Assembly: GCA_041688015.1 (NCBI GenBank)
Contig: JBDNIY010000001.1
Coordinates: forward strand, 434,001 to 498,000
Origin: Parvibaculum sp041688015
GTDB lineage: Bacteria; Pseudomonadota; Alphaproteobacteria; Parvibaculales; Parvibaculaceae
Direction: 5' to 3'
DNA: 64,000 nucleotides
Shown here: piece after piece, positions 7,434 through 16,253 of the stretch
How positions within the stretch are numbered: position 1 is the first letter of the stretch
Layout: every line of letters begins with the position of its first letter
The notes under the pieces: model-generated
What the model was told of the DNA's origin: nothing
What the model saw: the letters and a program-made list of their open reading frames with translations, nothing else
Database searches by the model: none
Position numbers and translations under genes: made by a program

Positions 7434-8708
7434 ATGGCTGCAATTATTGATATTATTGGCCGCGAAATCTTGGACAGTCGAGGCAACCCGACGGTTGAAG
7501 TGGACGTTGTGCTGGAAGATGGCGCGTTTGGGCGTGCCGCCGTCCCGTCGGGCGCGTCAACCGGCGCACATGAGGCCGTTGAACTGCGCGACGGCGGGAC
7601 TCGCTACAAAGGTAAGGGCGTGCTCAATGCCGTAGCAGCGGTCAATGGCGAGATTTTTGAAGCCATTGGTGGCCTTGATGCCGAAGAGCAAATCGCTATT
7701 GATCGTGCCATGTGCGAGCTTGACGGCACGCCAAACAAATCGCGCATCGGAGCCAATGCCATCCTCGGCGTATCAATGGCCATCGCCAAAGCGCAGGCAG
7801 AATCACAGGGCCAGCCGCTGTTTCGCTATATTGGCGGCCCCTCGGCGCGCGTCCTGCCTGTGCCAATGATGAACATTGTCAATGGTGGTCAGCATGCTGA
7901 CAATCCAATTGATATTCAGGAATTCATGATCATGCCGGTCGCCGCCGCCAGCATTGCGGACGCGGTTCGCATGGGTGCGGAAGTCTTTCACACGCTCAAG
8001 GGTGAGCTGAAAGCGGCAGGCCACAATACCAATGTCGGCGACGAAGGTGGCTTTGCGCCGAACCTTGCATCGACCGAAGAGGCTATCGGGTTTGTTATGA
8101 AGGCCATCGAAAAGGCAGGCTACCGCCCCGGTGAAGACATTCATCTGGCCATTGATGCGGCCTCGTCTGAGTTCTTCAAAAATGGCGTTTATGATCTGGA
8201 AGGTGAGGGCAAGAAGCTCGATGCCGGTGCCATGGTTGATTATTGGGTGAACCTTGTGTCGCGCTATCCCATTATCTCAATTGAAGACGGCATGGCCGAA
8301 GATGATTGGGAAGGCTGGAAGACGCTCACCGACGCGCTCGGCGACAAGGTGCAGCTGGTGGGTGATGACGTTTTTGTCACCAACAAAACACGCCTAGCTG
8401 ACGGGATCGCCAAAGGTGTCGCCAATTCGATTCTTGTGAAGGTCAATCAGATTGGCACTCTGTCTGAGACACTTGAGTCGGTCGAAATGGCCCATCGAGC
8501 GGGCTACACAGCGGTCATGTCGCATCGCTCTGGCGAAACGGAAGATACAACGATTGCCGATCTTGCTGTGGCGACAAATTGCGGGCAAATCAAGACCGGT
8601 TCTTTGGCAAGATCTGATCGTTTGGCAAAATACAACCAACTCATCCGTATCGAAGAATTGCTAGGCGTCTCTGCCGAATATGCCGGGCGAAGTGTCCTTA
8701 AGCGTTGA
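7434..8708 (+). CDS. eno: Enolase (phosphopyruvate hydratase)
   Basis: A full-length 424-residue enolase that interconverts 2-phosphoglycerate and phosphoenolpyruvate in glycolysis. The conserved sites are all present: SGASTGAHEA near the N-terminus, GDEGGFAPN, SIEDGMAEDDWEGW, the metal ligand region VGDDVFVTN, SHRSGETEDT, and the catalytic lysine region QIKTGS. GGAGG lies about 10 bases before the ATG. A strong terminator follows at 8750-8781. Its position a little upstream of ftsB and the pdh genes is usual in alphaproteobacteria. Confidence 0.98.
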   Translation: MAAIIDIIGREILDSRGNPTVEVDVVLEDGAFGRAAVPSGASTGAHEAVELRDGGTRYKGKGVLNAVAAVNGEIFEAIGGLDAEEQIAIDRAMCELDGTPNKSRIGANAILGVSMAIAKAQAESQGQPLFRYIGGPSARVLPVPMMNIVNGGQHADNPIDIQEFMIMPVAAASIADAVRMGAEVFHTLKGELKAAGHNTNVGDEGGFAPNLASTEEAIGFVMKAIEKAGYRPGEDIHLAIDAASSEFFKNGVYDLEGEGKKLDAGAMVDYWVNLVSRYPIISIEDGMAEDDWEGWKTLTDALGDKVQLVGDDVFVTNKTRLADGIAKGVANSILVKVNQIGTLSETLESVEMAHRAGYTAVMSHRSGETEDTTIADLAVATNCGQIKTGSLARSDRLAKYNQLIRIEELLGVSAEYAGRSVLKR

Positions 8709-8749
8709 TTTAAGGGTTCTTTTTCTAGAAACACTGTGAGTGATAGAAG

Positions 8750-8781
8750 CGTCGTCGAGAGAAATCTCGGCGACGTTTTTT
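8750..8781 (+). terminator. Rho-independent terminator after eno
   Basis: An 11-pair stem (8750-8760 with 8765-8775, one G-U pair) is closed by a GAAA tetraloop and followed by six T residues. Confidence 0.92.
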
Positions 8782-9030
8782 GTGTCCCTCACAAACGCAA
8801 ACTCAGTTCGAAAAAGGTGTGATGTCCGTCTAAATGCCAGAGATACCGGCCATATGTACGCAAGTGAACAGCATCCGTCAGCGAAAGTGACAATTCGTCA
8901 CAATCTCCGTTGACAACTTTCGATTATTATAAGTGAATGTAATTTAGATAAAACAACCCTATTACAATTTGATATAGGGATAATAATAGGATTCCACGAA
9001 GGGAACCTGCGACATGGGAGGTTGCGGAGA
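8782..9030. promoter_or_regulatory. Gene-free leader region upstream of DUF1329
   Basis: No gene is visible. The part from about 8925 to 8995 is strongly AT-rich and includes TGATATAG (8970-8977), shared with the padR/DUF1302 intergenic region. A TTGACA lies at about 8911. I could not place a well-spaced -10 box with confidence. A good ribosome-binding site (GGGAGG) precedes the ATG at 9031. Confidence 0.4.
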
Positions 9031-10383
9031 ATGAAGATTTCTAAGTTAGCTATCGCGCTGGTAGTTTGTGCGCCGATGGCAGCACAGGCGGGTGTGCCAG
9101 ACGTACAGGCGAATCGCCTTGGCAATGATCTGACACCAATTGGTGCCGAAAAAGCAGGTGAAGGCGACATCCCGGCTTGGACAGGCGGCCTGCAGACAGT
9201 GCCGAGCAATGTCACTTACAAACCGGGTGACCATCTTCCCGACCCGTTTGCCAGTGATCCGATCAAATACACGATCAATGCGAGCAATGCAGCGCAATAT
9301 GATGCGGTGTTGACGGATGGCTATAAAGCCATGATGAAGACCTATCCTGACTACAAGATGAACGTCTATCAGACACGTCGTTCATGCGCTTATCCTGAAA
9401 TTGTTTATGCCGCGACGAAGAATAACGCCAAGGTTGGCGTGCTCAACGGCGGCGGTTCAGGTGTCGGCGGAGCCGTTATGGGCTTCCCGTTCCCAATTCC
9501 AAACAATGCCAACGAAATTATGTGGAACCACGAGCTGCGTTATCGCTCCTTTAAGGCGGTACGTCAGTTTGCTGCGGCACCCGTTACACGTGGCGGCGAC
9601 TACACGATGAACATCGTGCAGGATGAGGCAATTATTAACTGGTCTGATCCGAGCAAAAAGAGCGCCGAAGACCTTAACAATATCTCGCTCTATTACATTG
9701 CCAATACAATTGCGCCCGCTCGTGAGGCTGGTAACGTGGTTCTCGTGTTGGACGCATTGAATTCAACAATCAACGGTGGACGTCAGGCTTGGCAGTACAG
9801 CCCCGGCACGCGGCGTGTGCGTCGTGCGCCCAACATCTCCTATGACAATCCCGGTACGAACTCGGACGGTCTTTCGACCTCGGACGCCTTTGACGGCTTC
9901 AATGGTGCGCTTGATCGCTACGACTGGACTGTCATTGATAAGGCACCAAAAATCGTTGCCGCCAATGACTACAAAGCTGAAGGCACGCCCTACAAGGATT
10001 TCATAAAGCCGCTCCACCTGAACCAGGACAAAATCCGTTACGAACTGCATCGGACCTGGAACTTTGAAGCGATCCTGAAGCCAACGACCCGTCACGTCTA
10101 TGCGCGTCGCGTCTATCACAATGATGAAGACGCATGGCAGATCAATTCAGCCGAACTTTATGACGGTCGTGGTCAGCTCTGGCGCATTCAGGAAATGCAG
10201 CAGATTCAGCGCTACAATGTGCCGCTCTGCAACGCAGGTGCAGAAGTCGTCTACGACTTGCAGGCTGGCCGCTATCTCGCGCTTGCTATGCAGAACGAAG
10301 AGCCGCCGGTGAACTACTTTGCCGACGAGCTTGATTCGAGCCGTTACACGCCGAACTCAATCCGGCAGATGGGCGTTCGCTAA
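9031..10383 (+). CDS. DUF1329 domain-containing exported protein
   Basis: A 450-residue protein with a clear signal peptide (about residues 1-20, cleavage after AQA) and a long beta-rich DUF1329 domain, a fold distantly related to LolB-like lipoprotein carriers. DUF1329 genes habitually accompany DUF1302 genes, and the partner is at 4571-6484. Here the pair is separated by padR and eno and lies on opposite strands. The likely site is the periplasm or inner face of the outer membrane. The ATG at 9031 with GGGAGG is preferred over the TTG at 9022. The function is not known. Confidence 0.85.
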   Translation: MKISKLAIALVVCAPMAAQAGVPDVQANRLGNDLTPIGAEKAGEGDIPAWTGGLQTVPSNVTYKPGDHLPDPFASDPIKYTINASNAAQYDAVLTDGYKAMMKTYPDYKMNVYQTRRSCAYPEIVYAATKNNAKVGVLNGGGSGVGGAVMGFPFPIPNNANEIMWNHELRYRSFKAVRQFAAAPVTRGGDYTMNIVQDEAIINWSDPSKKSAEDLNNISLYYIANTIAPAREAGNVVLVLDALNSTINGGRQAWQYSPGTRRVRRAPNISYDNPGTNSDGLSTSDAFDGFNGALDRYDWTVIDKAPKIVAANDYKAEGTPYKDFIKPLHLNQDKIRYELHRTWNFEAILKPTTRHVYARRVYHNDEDAWQINSAELYDGRGQLWRIQEMQQIQRYNVPLCNAGAEVVYDLQAGRYLALAMQNEEPPVNYFADELDSSRYTPNSIRQMGVR

Positions 10384-10426
10384 ACACTTCACGGTAAGTT
10401 CCCTCCACGGATTTTACCGTTAGACT

Positions 10427-10463
10427 GGGCTGCGCAACCTTGTTGGATGCGCAGCCCTTTTTT
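10427..10463 (+). terminator. Rho-independent terminator after the DUF1329 gene
   Basis: A perfect ten-base stem, GGGCTGCGCA (10427-10436) with TGCGCAGCCC (10448-10457), is followed by six T residues. Confidence 0.92.
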
Positions 10464-10562
10464 ATGCCGATCAGGTGGGTGCGGGCTTTGTCGAACGGAT
10501 CTATGCCTATGTTTTTGCAAGAGCGGTTGACGAGTGGAATCAAGTTATGATTCTCTATCTCC

Positions 10563-10910
10563 ATGGATGATTTAGCTTTGATTCGAGCACGCGAACCACT
10601 GCGCCTGCGCCAAGCGTTAATACCGCTTGTCTGCGTCATTGTGCTCTCTTATTTCGTCTATCATGCGGTCTATGGACGCCATGGTTTCATCGCCTGGTTG
10701 AGCCTTCAAAACTCCGTGGACACACTCGAACAACAGTTGGCAGAAGTGCAGACGACACAGCGTTCGCTTGACCAGCAGGTGTCGTTGCTACGACCCGAAA
10801 GCCTTGATCCTGATCTGTTGGATGAGCGCGCCCGCGCGACGCTTGGTTTGGCCGACAAGAACGATATTGTGATTTTCCGAGATCGTCCGACAAACCATGA
10901 TGGGCGGTAA
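10563..10910 (+). CDS. ftsB: FtsB/DivIC-type septum formation initiator
   Basis: A 115-residue bitopic membrane protein of the cell-division FtsB/DivIC family. A transmembrane helix lies at about residues 18-38. A heptad-rich coiled coil follows at about 45-80 (LQNSVDTLEQQLAEVQTTQRS). The C-terminal DERARATLGLADKNDIVIF is the usual family ending. FtsB pairs with FtsL and FtsQ at the septum. Its place between eno and pdhA is the common alphaproteobacterial arrangement, which supports the call despite low sequence conservation. Confidence 0.85.
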   Translation: MDDLALIRAREPLRLRQALIPLVCVIVLSYFVYHAVYGRHGFIAWLSLQNSVDTLEQQLAEVQTTQRSLDQQVSLLRPESLDPDLLDERARATLGLADKNDIVIFRDRPTNHDGR

Positions 10911-10929
10911 GGCATTGGTACCTCGGTGT

Positions 10930-10952
10930 AATTAACTTAAATCAAGTTAATT
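10930..10952. promoter_or_regulatory. Perfect inverted repeat upstream of pdhA (possible operator)
   Basis: Nine-base arms AATTAACTT and AAGTTAATT flank the five bases AAATC, about 125 bases before the pdhA ATG. There is no following T-run, so it does not look like a terminator for ftsB. It could be a binding site for a regulator of the pdh operon; this is inferred from position and symmetry only. Confidence 0.45.
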
Positions 10953-11074
10953 TAGTTATTTGTTTTTGAAATCAAACATTTACGCTATTGTTCTAGGGTG
11001 CTGCGAGTGGCCGTGGGCTTCTTGCGAGCCAACGCCCACTAATCCGGACAAACCGGTATCAAGCGGAACACAGC

Positions 11075-12148
11075 ATGGCCCCCAAATCTGCCCCCAAAAA
11101 ACCTGTCAGCAAATCAGCCAAGACAAAGAGCTCTCCGAAACGAAAAACGACCAAGGTTGATGACACGTCGTCTTTTTCACTGGATGATGATCTGACGGCC
11201 TACCGTGAAATGCTTCTCATTCGACGCTTTGAAGAGAAGGCAGGCCAGATGTATGGGATGGGCTTGATCGGCGGCTTCTGCCATCTCTATATCGGTCAGG
11301 AGGCTGTTGTTGTCGGCTTGTTGAGCGCCAGCATCAAGGGCGACCAGATCATCACCGGCTACCGTGATCACGGCCATATGCTGGCCTGCGGCATGGATCC
11401 CAAGGGCGTCATGGCCGAGTTGACGGGCCGCGAAGGTGGCTACTCGAAGGGCAAGGGCGGCTCGATGCATATGTTCAGCATCGAAAAAAACTTCTTCGGT
11501 GGCCACGGCATTGTCGGTGCGCAGGTGCCTATCGGCACTGGACTTGGCTTTGCCAATAAGTATCGCGGCAATGAGAATATCTCTCTTACATTTTTTGGCG
11601 ACGGCGCATCCAATCAGGGCCAAGTTTATGAGAGTTTCAATATGGCGGAACTTTGGACGTTGCCGGTTGTTTATGTGATCGAAAACAATCAATACGCGAT
11701 GGGAACCTCCGTTGCACGATCCTCAGCCCAAACCAATCTTTCCAAGCGTGGTGCCAGTTTCAATATTCCTGGCGATCAGGTGGACGGCATGGACGTGCGG
11801 GCTGTGCGTGCAGCTGGCGAAAAAGCGATGGCTTGGTGCCGTGCGGGCAAGGGCCCCTACATCCTCGAAATGATGACTTATCGTTATCGGGGCCACTCCA
11901 TGTCTGACCCGGCGAAATATCGCGCCAAGGAAGAAGTCAACAAGATGCGGCAAGAGCATGACCCGATCGAACAGGTACGCGTGCGATTGCTGGAGGCGGG
12001 GCAAAGCGAAGACGAGTTGAAGGCGATCGACAAGGAGATTCGTGGCATCGTTGCTGAAGCGGCTGAATTTGCGCAATCAAGCCCTGAGCCCGATCCCGCC
12101 GAACTCTGGACGGATGTTGTCGCGCCTCACGTTGCAGCGGGAGCCTAG
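11075..12148 (+). CDS. pdhA: Pyruvate dehydrogenase E1 component, alpha subunit
   Basis: A 357-residue thiamine-diphosphate E1 alpha subunit. With PdhB it decarboxylates pyruvate and acetylates the E2 lipoyl arm. The ThDP/Mg motif runs from GDGASNQGQ to ENNQYAMG. The phosphorylation-loop-like YRYRGHSMSDPAKYR is also present. A Lys/Ser-rich tail of about 30 residues precedes the domain. It leads the operon pdhA-pdhB-pdhC-lpdA, with two bases between its stop and the pdhB start. The alpha2beta2 arrangement marks the mitochondrial-type complex. Confidence 0.97.
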   Translation: MAPKSAPKKPVSKSAKTKSSPKRKTTKVDDTSSFSLDDDLTAYREMLLIRRFEEKAGQMYGMGLIGGFCHLYIGQEAVVVGLLSASIKGDQIITGYRDHGHMLACGMDPKGVMAELTGREGGYSKGKGGSMHMFSIEKNFFGGHGIVGAQVPIGTGLGFANKYRGNENISLTFFGDGASNQGQVYESFNMAELWTLPVVYVIENNQYAMGTSVARSSAQTNLSKRGASFNIPGDQVDGMDVRAVRAAGEKAMAWCRAGKGPYILEMMTYRYRGHSMSDPAKYRAKEEVNKMRQEHDPIEQVRVRLLEAGQSEDELKAIDKEIRGIVAEAAEFAQSSPEPDPAELWTDVVAPHVAAGA

Positions 12149-12150
12149 TC

Positions 12151-13521
12151 ATGCCCACAAATATACTAATGCCTGCGCTCTCGCCAACCATGGAAGAGGG
12201 CACGCTGACCAAATGGCTGGTGAAAGAGGGCGACGAGGTGCGCTCCGGCGATGTCATTGCCGAGATCGAAACCGACAAAGCCACAATGGAAGTCGAAGCT
12301 GTTGACGAGGGCAAGATCGTCAAGCTGACGGTCCCTGAAGGGACCGAGAACGTGAAGGTCAATGAAGTGATCGCGGTGATTGCTGGCGAAGACGATGACG
12401 CTTCAACGCCCGCTCCAACGCCCAAAGCACCCGCACCCGCTCAGGCTAAGGCAGCACCGTCCAAACCGGCTAAGGCGGCGAAAGACGAGGCACCGCCTGT
12501 ATCCGTCGCCGCCGATCCCGACATTCCGGCAGGCACGGAATATATTAGTCAGACCGTGCGCGAGGCGTTGCGTGATGCTATGGCCGAAGAGATGCGGCGT
12601 GATGATACCGTCTTCGTCATGGGCGAAGAGGTGGCCGAATATCAAGGGGCCTACAAGGTAACTCAAGGGTTACTGGAAGAGTTCGGTGCGCGCCGCGTTG
12701 TGGATACGCCGATCACGGAGCACGGCTTTGCCGGCTTGGGCGTCGGCGCTGCTTTCGCAGGCCTGCGCCCCATCGTCGAGTTCATGACGTTCAACTTCGC
12801 CATGCAGGCCATCGATCATCTCATCAACTCGGCCGCCAAGACGCGTTATATGTCGGGCGGTCAAATGTCGTCGCCGATGGTTTTTCGTGGACCAAATGGA
12901 CCAGCCTCGCGCGTCGGCGCGCAGCATAGCCAAGACTATGCATCCTGGTATGCCCATATACCGGGCCTCATTGTCATCGCGCCATTCTCGGCAGCGGATG
13001 CTAAGGGCCTCCTTAAGGCCGCCATCCGCGATCCCAATCCGGTGATCTTCCTTGAAAACGAAATTCTCTATGGCAAGACCTTCGATGTGCCGCAGCTTGA
13101 TGATTTCGTTCTGCCTATCGGCAAAGCGCATGTGCTGAAGGAAGGCGAAGACGTCACCTTGGTCTCGCATAGTCACAGCCTGACCTATTGCCTTGATGCC
13201 GCCGCGAAACTGGCGGAAGAAGGCATCAACGCCGAGATCATTGACTTGCGGACGCTGCGACCGCTCGACATCGATACGATTGTCGCCTCGGTGAAAAAGA
13301 CCAATCGTTTGGTGACCGTTGAAGAGACCTGGCCGGTATGCGGCATCGGCAGCGAGATCGCCGCCGCCGTGCAGGCTAGGGCATTCGATTGGCTCGACGC
13401 CCCCATCCTGCGCGTCACCCAAAAAGACGTGCCCATGCCCTATGCAGCCAATCTCGAAAAGCTCACGCTGCCGAACGCTGACGATGTGGTAGAGGCGGTC
13501 AAAGCCGTCTGCTACCGCTAA
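12151..13521 (+). CDS. pdhB: Pyruvate dehydrogenase E1 component, beta subunit with N-terminal lipoyl domain
   Basis: 456 residues: a lipoyl domain (1 to about 75, lipoyl lysine K43 in ETDKATMEVEA), an Ala/Pro/Lys-rich linker (about 80-125), and the transketolase-like E1 beta core (about 130 to the end). An extra lipoyl domain on E1 beta is a known alphaproteobacterial feature. The first 52 residues differ from those of PdhC at only one position (Leu23 versus Met23), although the DNA differs at many synonymous sites. LipA (17651-18610) would supply the lipoyl groups. GGGAG precedes the ATG. Confidence 0.97.
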   Translation: MPTNILMPALSPTMEEGTLTKWLVKEGDEVRSGDVIAEIETDKATMEVEAVDEGKIVKLTVPEGTENVKVNEVIAVIAGEDDDASTPAPTPKAPAPAQAKAAPSKPAKAAKDEAPPVSVAADPDIPAGTEYISQTVREALRDAMAEEMRRDDTVFVMGEEVAEYQGAYKVTQGLLEEFGARRVVDTPITEHGFAGLGVGAAFAGLRPIVEFMTFNFAMQAIDHLINSAAKTRYMSGGQMSSPMVFRGPNGPASRVGAQHSQDYASWYAHIPGLIVIAPFSAADAKGLLKAAIRDPNPVIFLENEILYGKTFDVPQLDDFVLPIGKAHVLKEGEDVTLVSHSHSLTYCLDAAAKLAEEGINAEIIDLRTLRPLDIDTIVASVKKTNRLVTVEETWPVCGIGSEIAAAVQARAFDWLDAPILRVTQKDVPMPYAANLEKLTLPNADDVVEAVKAVCYR

Positions 13522-13535
13522 GGGAGGGCCGCAAC

Positions 13536-14828
13536 ATGCCAACAAACATTCTGATGCCCGCCCTTTCACCCACCATGGAAGAAGGTACGCTGACCAAATG
13601 GATGGTAAAAGAAGGCGACGAGGTCCGTTCCGGCGATGTCATCGCCGAGATTGAAACGGACAAGGCGACGATGGAAGTCGAAGCGGTGGACGAAGGCATC
13701 ATCGCCAAAATCGTGGTCGCCGAAGGCAGCGAAAACGTGAAGGTCAATGCCGTCATCGCGGTTATCGCCGAAGAGGGTGAAGACGCGAGCGACATCAAAG
13801 GTGCCGCTCCCGCTACTGCTATTCCCACTCCCGCCAGTTCTCCGCCGTCAAAGCCGAAGGAGGCGTCACCGTCTACAAAACCAGTCGAAACCCCGGCACC
13901 TAAGGTACCACCCGCCGCATCCGGCAAGACAAGCGAGCGCATATTTGCAACACCACTCGCGCGCCGCATTGCTAACGATAAGGGTATCGACCTTGCGACC
14001 CTGCAAGGCAGCGGCCCGCATGGCCGCATCATTAAGGCCGATGTCGAAAGCGCAAAGCCGGGAACGATGAAGGCGACCCAAGGGGCGTCGGCACCCCTCG
14101 CCTCAGGCCCAACCATTGACCCCCGTGCCTTCTACGAACCCGATAGCTACGACGAAGTGCCCCTCGACAATATGCGCAAGACGATTGCACGACGCTTGAC
14201 GCAGGCGGCGCAGGAGATCCCGCATTTCTATCTCAGCATTGATTGCGAAATTGATGAACTGTTGAAGATCCGCAAGGTTCTGAACGAACAAGCCAAAGAA
14301 GGCGTGAAGCTTTCGGTCAATGATTTCCTCGTCCGTGCCGCTGCGTTGGCCTTGGTCAAAGTGCCCGACGCCAATGTGAGTTTTGCAGGGACGGCGCTTC
14401 TCAATCATAAGCATTCCGACATCGGCATTGCGGTCGCCATTGACGGGGGGCTGATCACGCCGATCATCCGCCATGCGGAAACCAAGGGCCTTGCTGAAAT
14501 TTCAACAGAAGCAAAGTCGCTCGCCGAGCGCGCTCGCGCAAAAAAGTTGAAACCGCAGGAATTTGAAGGCGGCAGCTTTTCTATTTCCAATCTAGGCATG
14601 TTCGGCATCGATAATTTCACGGCTGTCATAAATCCACCGCAAGCTGCGATCTTGGCCGTGGGCCGCGGCGTGGAGCGCGCCGTCGTGAAGGCTGGAAAGC
14701 TCGATGTTGCCACGATGATGACCGTCACAATGTCGTGCGATCATCGCGCCATTGATGGTGCATTAGGCGCGACATTCCTGCAGGCCTTCAAAACCTATGT
14801 CGAATATCCGCCTTCCATGTTGTTGTGA
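13536..14828 (+). CDS. pdhC: Dihydrolipoamide acetyltransferase (PDH E2)
   Basis: A 430-residue E2 core that transfers the acetyl group from lipoamide to CoA. Domains in order are a lipoyl domain (1 to about 75, K43), a Pro/Ala/Ser linker, a peripheral-subunit-binding domain (about 138-172, TPLARRIANDKGID) and the catalytic domain (about 200-430). The active-site motif is HRAIDG (HxxxDG). GGGAGG precedes the ATG. The stop overlaps the region of the lpdA ribosome-binding site, so translation is probably coupled. Confidence 0.97.
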   Translation: MPTNILMPALSPTMEEGTLTKWMVKEGDEVRSGDVIAEIETDKATMEVEAVDEGIIAKIVVAEGSENVKVNAVIAVIAEEGEDASDIKGAAPATAIPTPASSPPSKPKEASPSTKPVETPAPKVPPAASGKTSERIFATPLARRIANDKGIDLATLQGSGPHGRIIKADVESAKPGTMKATQGASAPLASGPTIDPRAFYEPDSYDEVPLDNMRKTIARRLTQAAQEIPHFYLSIDCEIDELLKIRKVLNEQAKEGVKLSVNDFLVRAAALALVKVPDANVSFAGTALLNHKHSDIGIAVAIDGGLITPIIRHAETKGLAEISTEAKSLAERARAKKLKPQEFEGGSFSISNLGMFGIDNFTAVINPPQAAILAVGRGVERAVVKAGKLDVATMMTVTMSCDHRAIDGALGATFLQAFKTYVEYPPSMLL

Positions 14829-14839
14829 GGAGACAGACC

Positions 14840-16240
14840 GTGGCTGAACCCTCATATGATCTCATTGTTATTGGCTCAGGTCCCGGCGGCTATGTCGCGG
14901 CTATTCGCGCCGCGCAGCTTGGCCTCAAGACCGCGATCGTCGAACGTGACGAGCTGGGCGGCATATGCCTCAATTGGGGCTGCATCCCCACCAAGGCATT
15001 GCTCCGCTCCGCCGAAATTTACCACACGCTGCATCGCCTTGAAGAGTTTGGCTTGAAGGCCGACAATATTTCCTTTGACGCTGAAGCCATCGTCAAACGT
15101 AGCCGCAAGGTGGCGGGTCAGCTTTCCAGCGGCGTCAAATTTCTGATGAAGAAAAACAAAATCGACGTCATCGCGGGGGCTGCCAAACTCAAAGGCTCTG
15201 GCCGCATTTCGGTTGAGAGCAAAGACGGCGCGAAAGAATTTTCAGCCAAGAACATTATTCTCGCCACAGGCGCACGCGCCCGCACGCTGCCGGGCATTGA
15301 GCCGGACGGCAAACTAGTTTGGACTTATCGAGAAGCCATGGTGCCGCCAGCTATGCCCAAATCGCTGCTGGTGATTGGTTCAGGCGCCATCGGCATCGAG
15401 TTTGCGAGTTTCTATCGCGCTTTTGGTGTTGAGGTGACGGTTGTTGAAGTCATGGACCGCGTGCTGCCGGTGGAAGACGCAGAAATTTCGGAGTTCGCCG
15501 CCAAGGCCTTCAAAAAGCAGGGCATGACGTTGCTGACCGAAGCCAAGGTTGAAAAGCTCGACAAGGGTAAGAACAGCGTGACCGCGACGATCAAGCTCAA
15601 GAGCGGGAAAACTGACAAACTGACCGTTGAGCGCGTCATTTCCGCTGTTGGAATTACGGGAAATGTTGAAAATTTGGGCTTAGAAGAGGCCGGTGTGAAA
15701 GTTGAGCGTGGCCATGTTGTGGTCAATGAGTGGCTCGAAACCGGCGTGAAGGGCGTTTATGCCATCGGCGATCTGGTCGGCGCACCGTGGTTGGCTCACA
15801 AAGCGAGCCATGAGGGTGTGCTGGCAGTCGAGCGGATTGCGGGGGTCAAGGGGCTGCATCCGCTGGATGTCACCAAGGTTCCGGGCTGCACTTATTCGAC
15901 GCCACAGGTGGCAAGCGTGGGCCTGACAGAGGCCAAGGCGCGTGAGAAGGGGCTGGACATCAAGGTCGGGCGCTTTCCCTTCATTGGAAATGGCAAAGCC
16001 ATTGCGCTGGGCGAGCCAGAGGGGCTGGTTAAGACCATATTTGATGCCAAGACAGGTGAGCTTTTAGGAGCTCACATGATCGGTGCGGAGGTGACAGAGC
16101 TTATTCAAGGCTATACGGTCGCGCGTTCTTTGGAGTCGACCGAAGCCGAGTTAATGCACGCCATATTCCCACATCCGACATTGTCCGAGGCGATGCATGA
16201 ATCCGTGCTGGCGGCTTACGGTCGAGCGATCCACATTTAG
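14840..16240 (+). CDS. lpdA: Dihydrolipoyl dehydrogenase (PDH E3)
   Basis: A 466-residue FAD/NAD disulfide oxidoreductase that reoxidises dihydrolipoamide. The FAD motif GSGPGG is near residue 13. The redox-active pair is in CLNWGC. The NAD motif is GSGAIGIEF, and the C-terminal active-site base is in HPTLSE. I chose the GTG at 14840, with GAGGAG upstream; the frame is also open from a GTG at 14825 that overlaps the pdhC stop. It closes the pdhABC-lpdA operon. Confidence 0.96.
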   Translation: MAEPSYDLIVIGSGPGGYVAAIRAAQLGLKTAIVERDELGGICLNWGCIPTKALLRSAEIYHTLHRLEEFGLKADNISFDAEAIVKRSRKVAGQLSSGVKFLMKKNKIDVIAGAAKLKGSGRISVESKDGAKEFSAKNIILATGARARTLPGIEPDGKLVWTYREAMVPPAMPKSLLVIGSGAIGIEFASFYRAFGVEVTVVEVMDRVLPVEDAEISEFAAKAFKKQGMTLLTEAKVEKLDKGKNSVTATIKLKSGKTDKLTVERVISAVGITGNVENLGLEEAGVKVERGHVVVNEWLETGVKGVYAIGDLVGAPWLAHKASHEGVLAVERIAGVKGLHPLDVTKVPGCTYSTPQVASVGLTEAKAREKGLDIKVGRFPFIGNGKAIALGEPEGLVKTIFDAKTGELLGAHMIGAEVTELIQGYTVARSLESTEAELMHAIFPHPTLSEAMHESVLAAYGRAIHI

Positions 16241-16253
16241 AGATTAGCCCAGC

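Noticed and set aside
12151..13521. PdhB N-terminal lipoyl domain as a misassembly or fusion artefact
   Set aside because: The reading frame is continuous with a normal linker, and a lipoyl domain on E1 beta is an established alphaproteobacterial feature.
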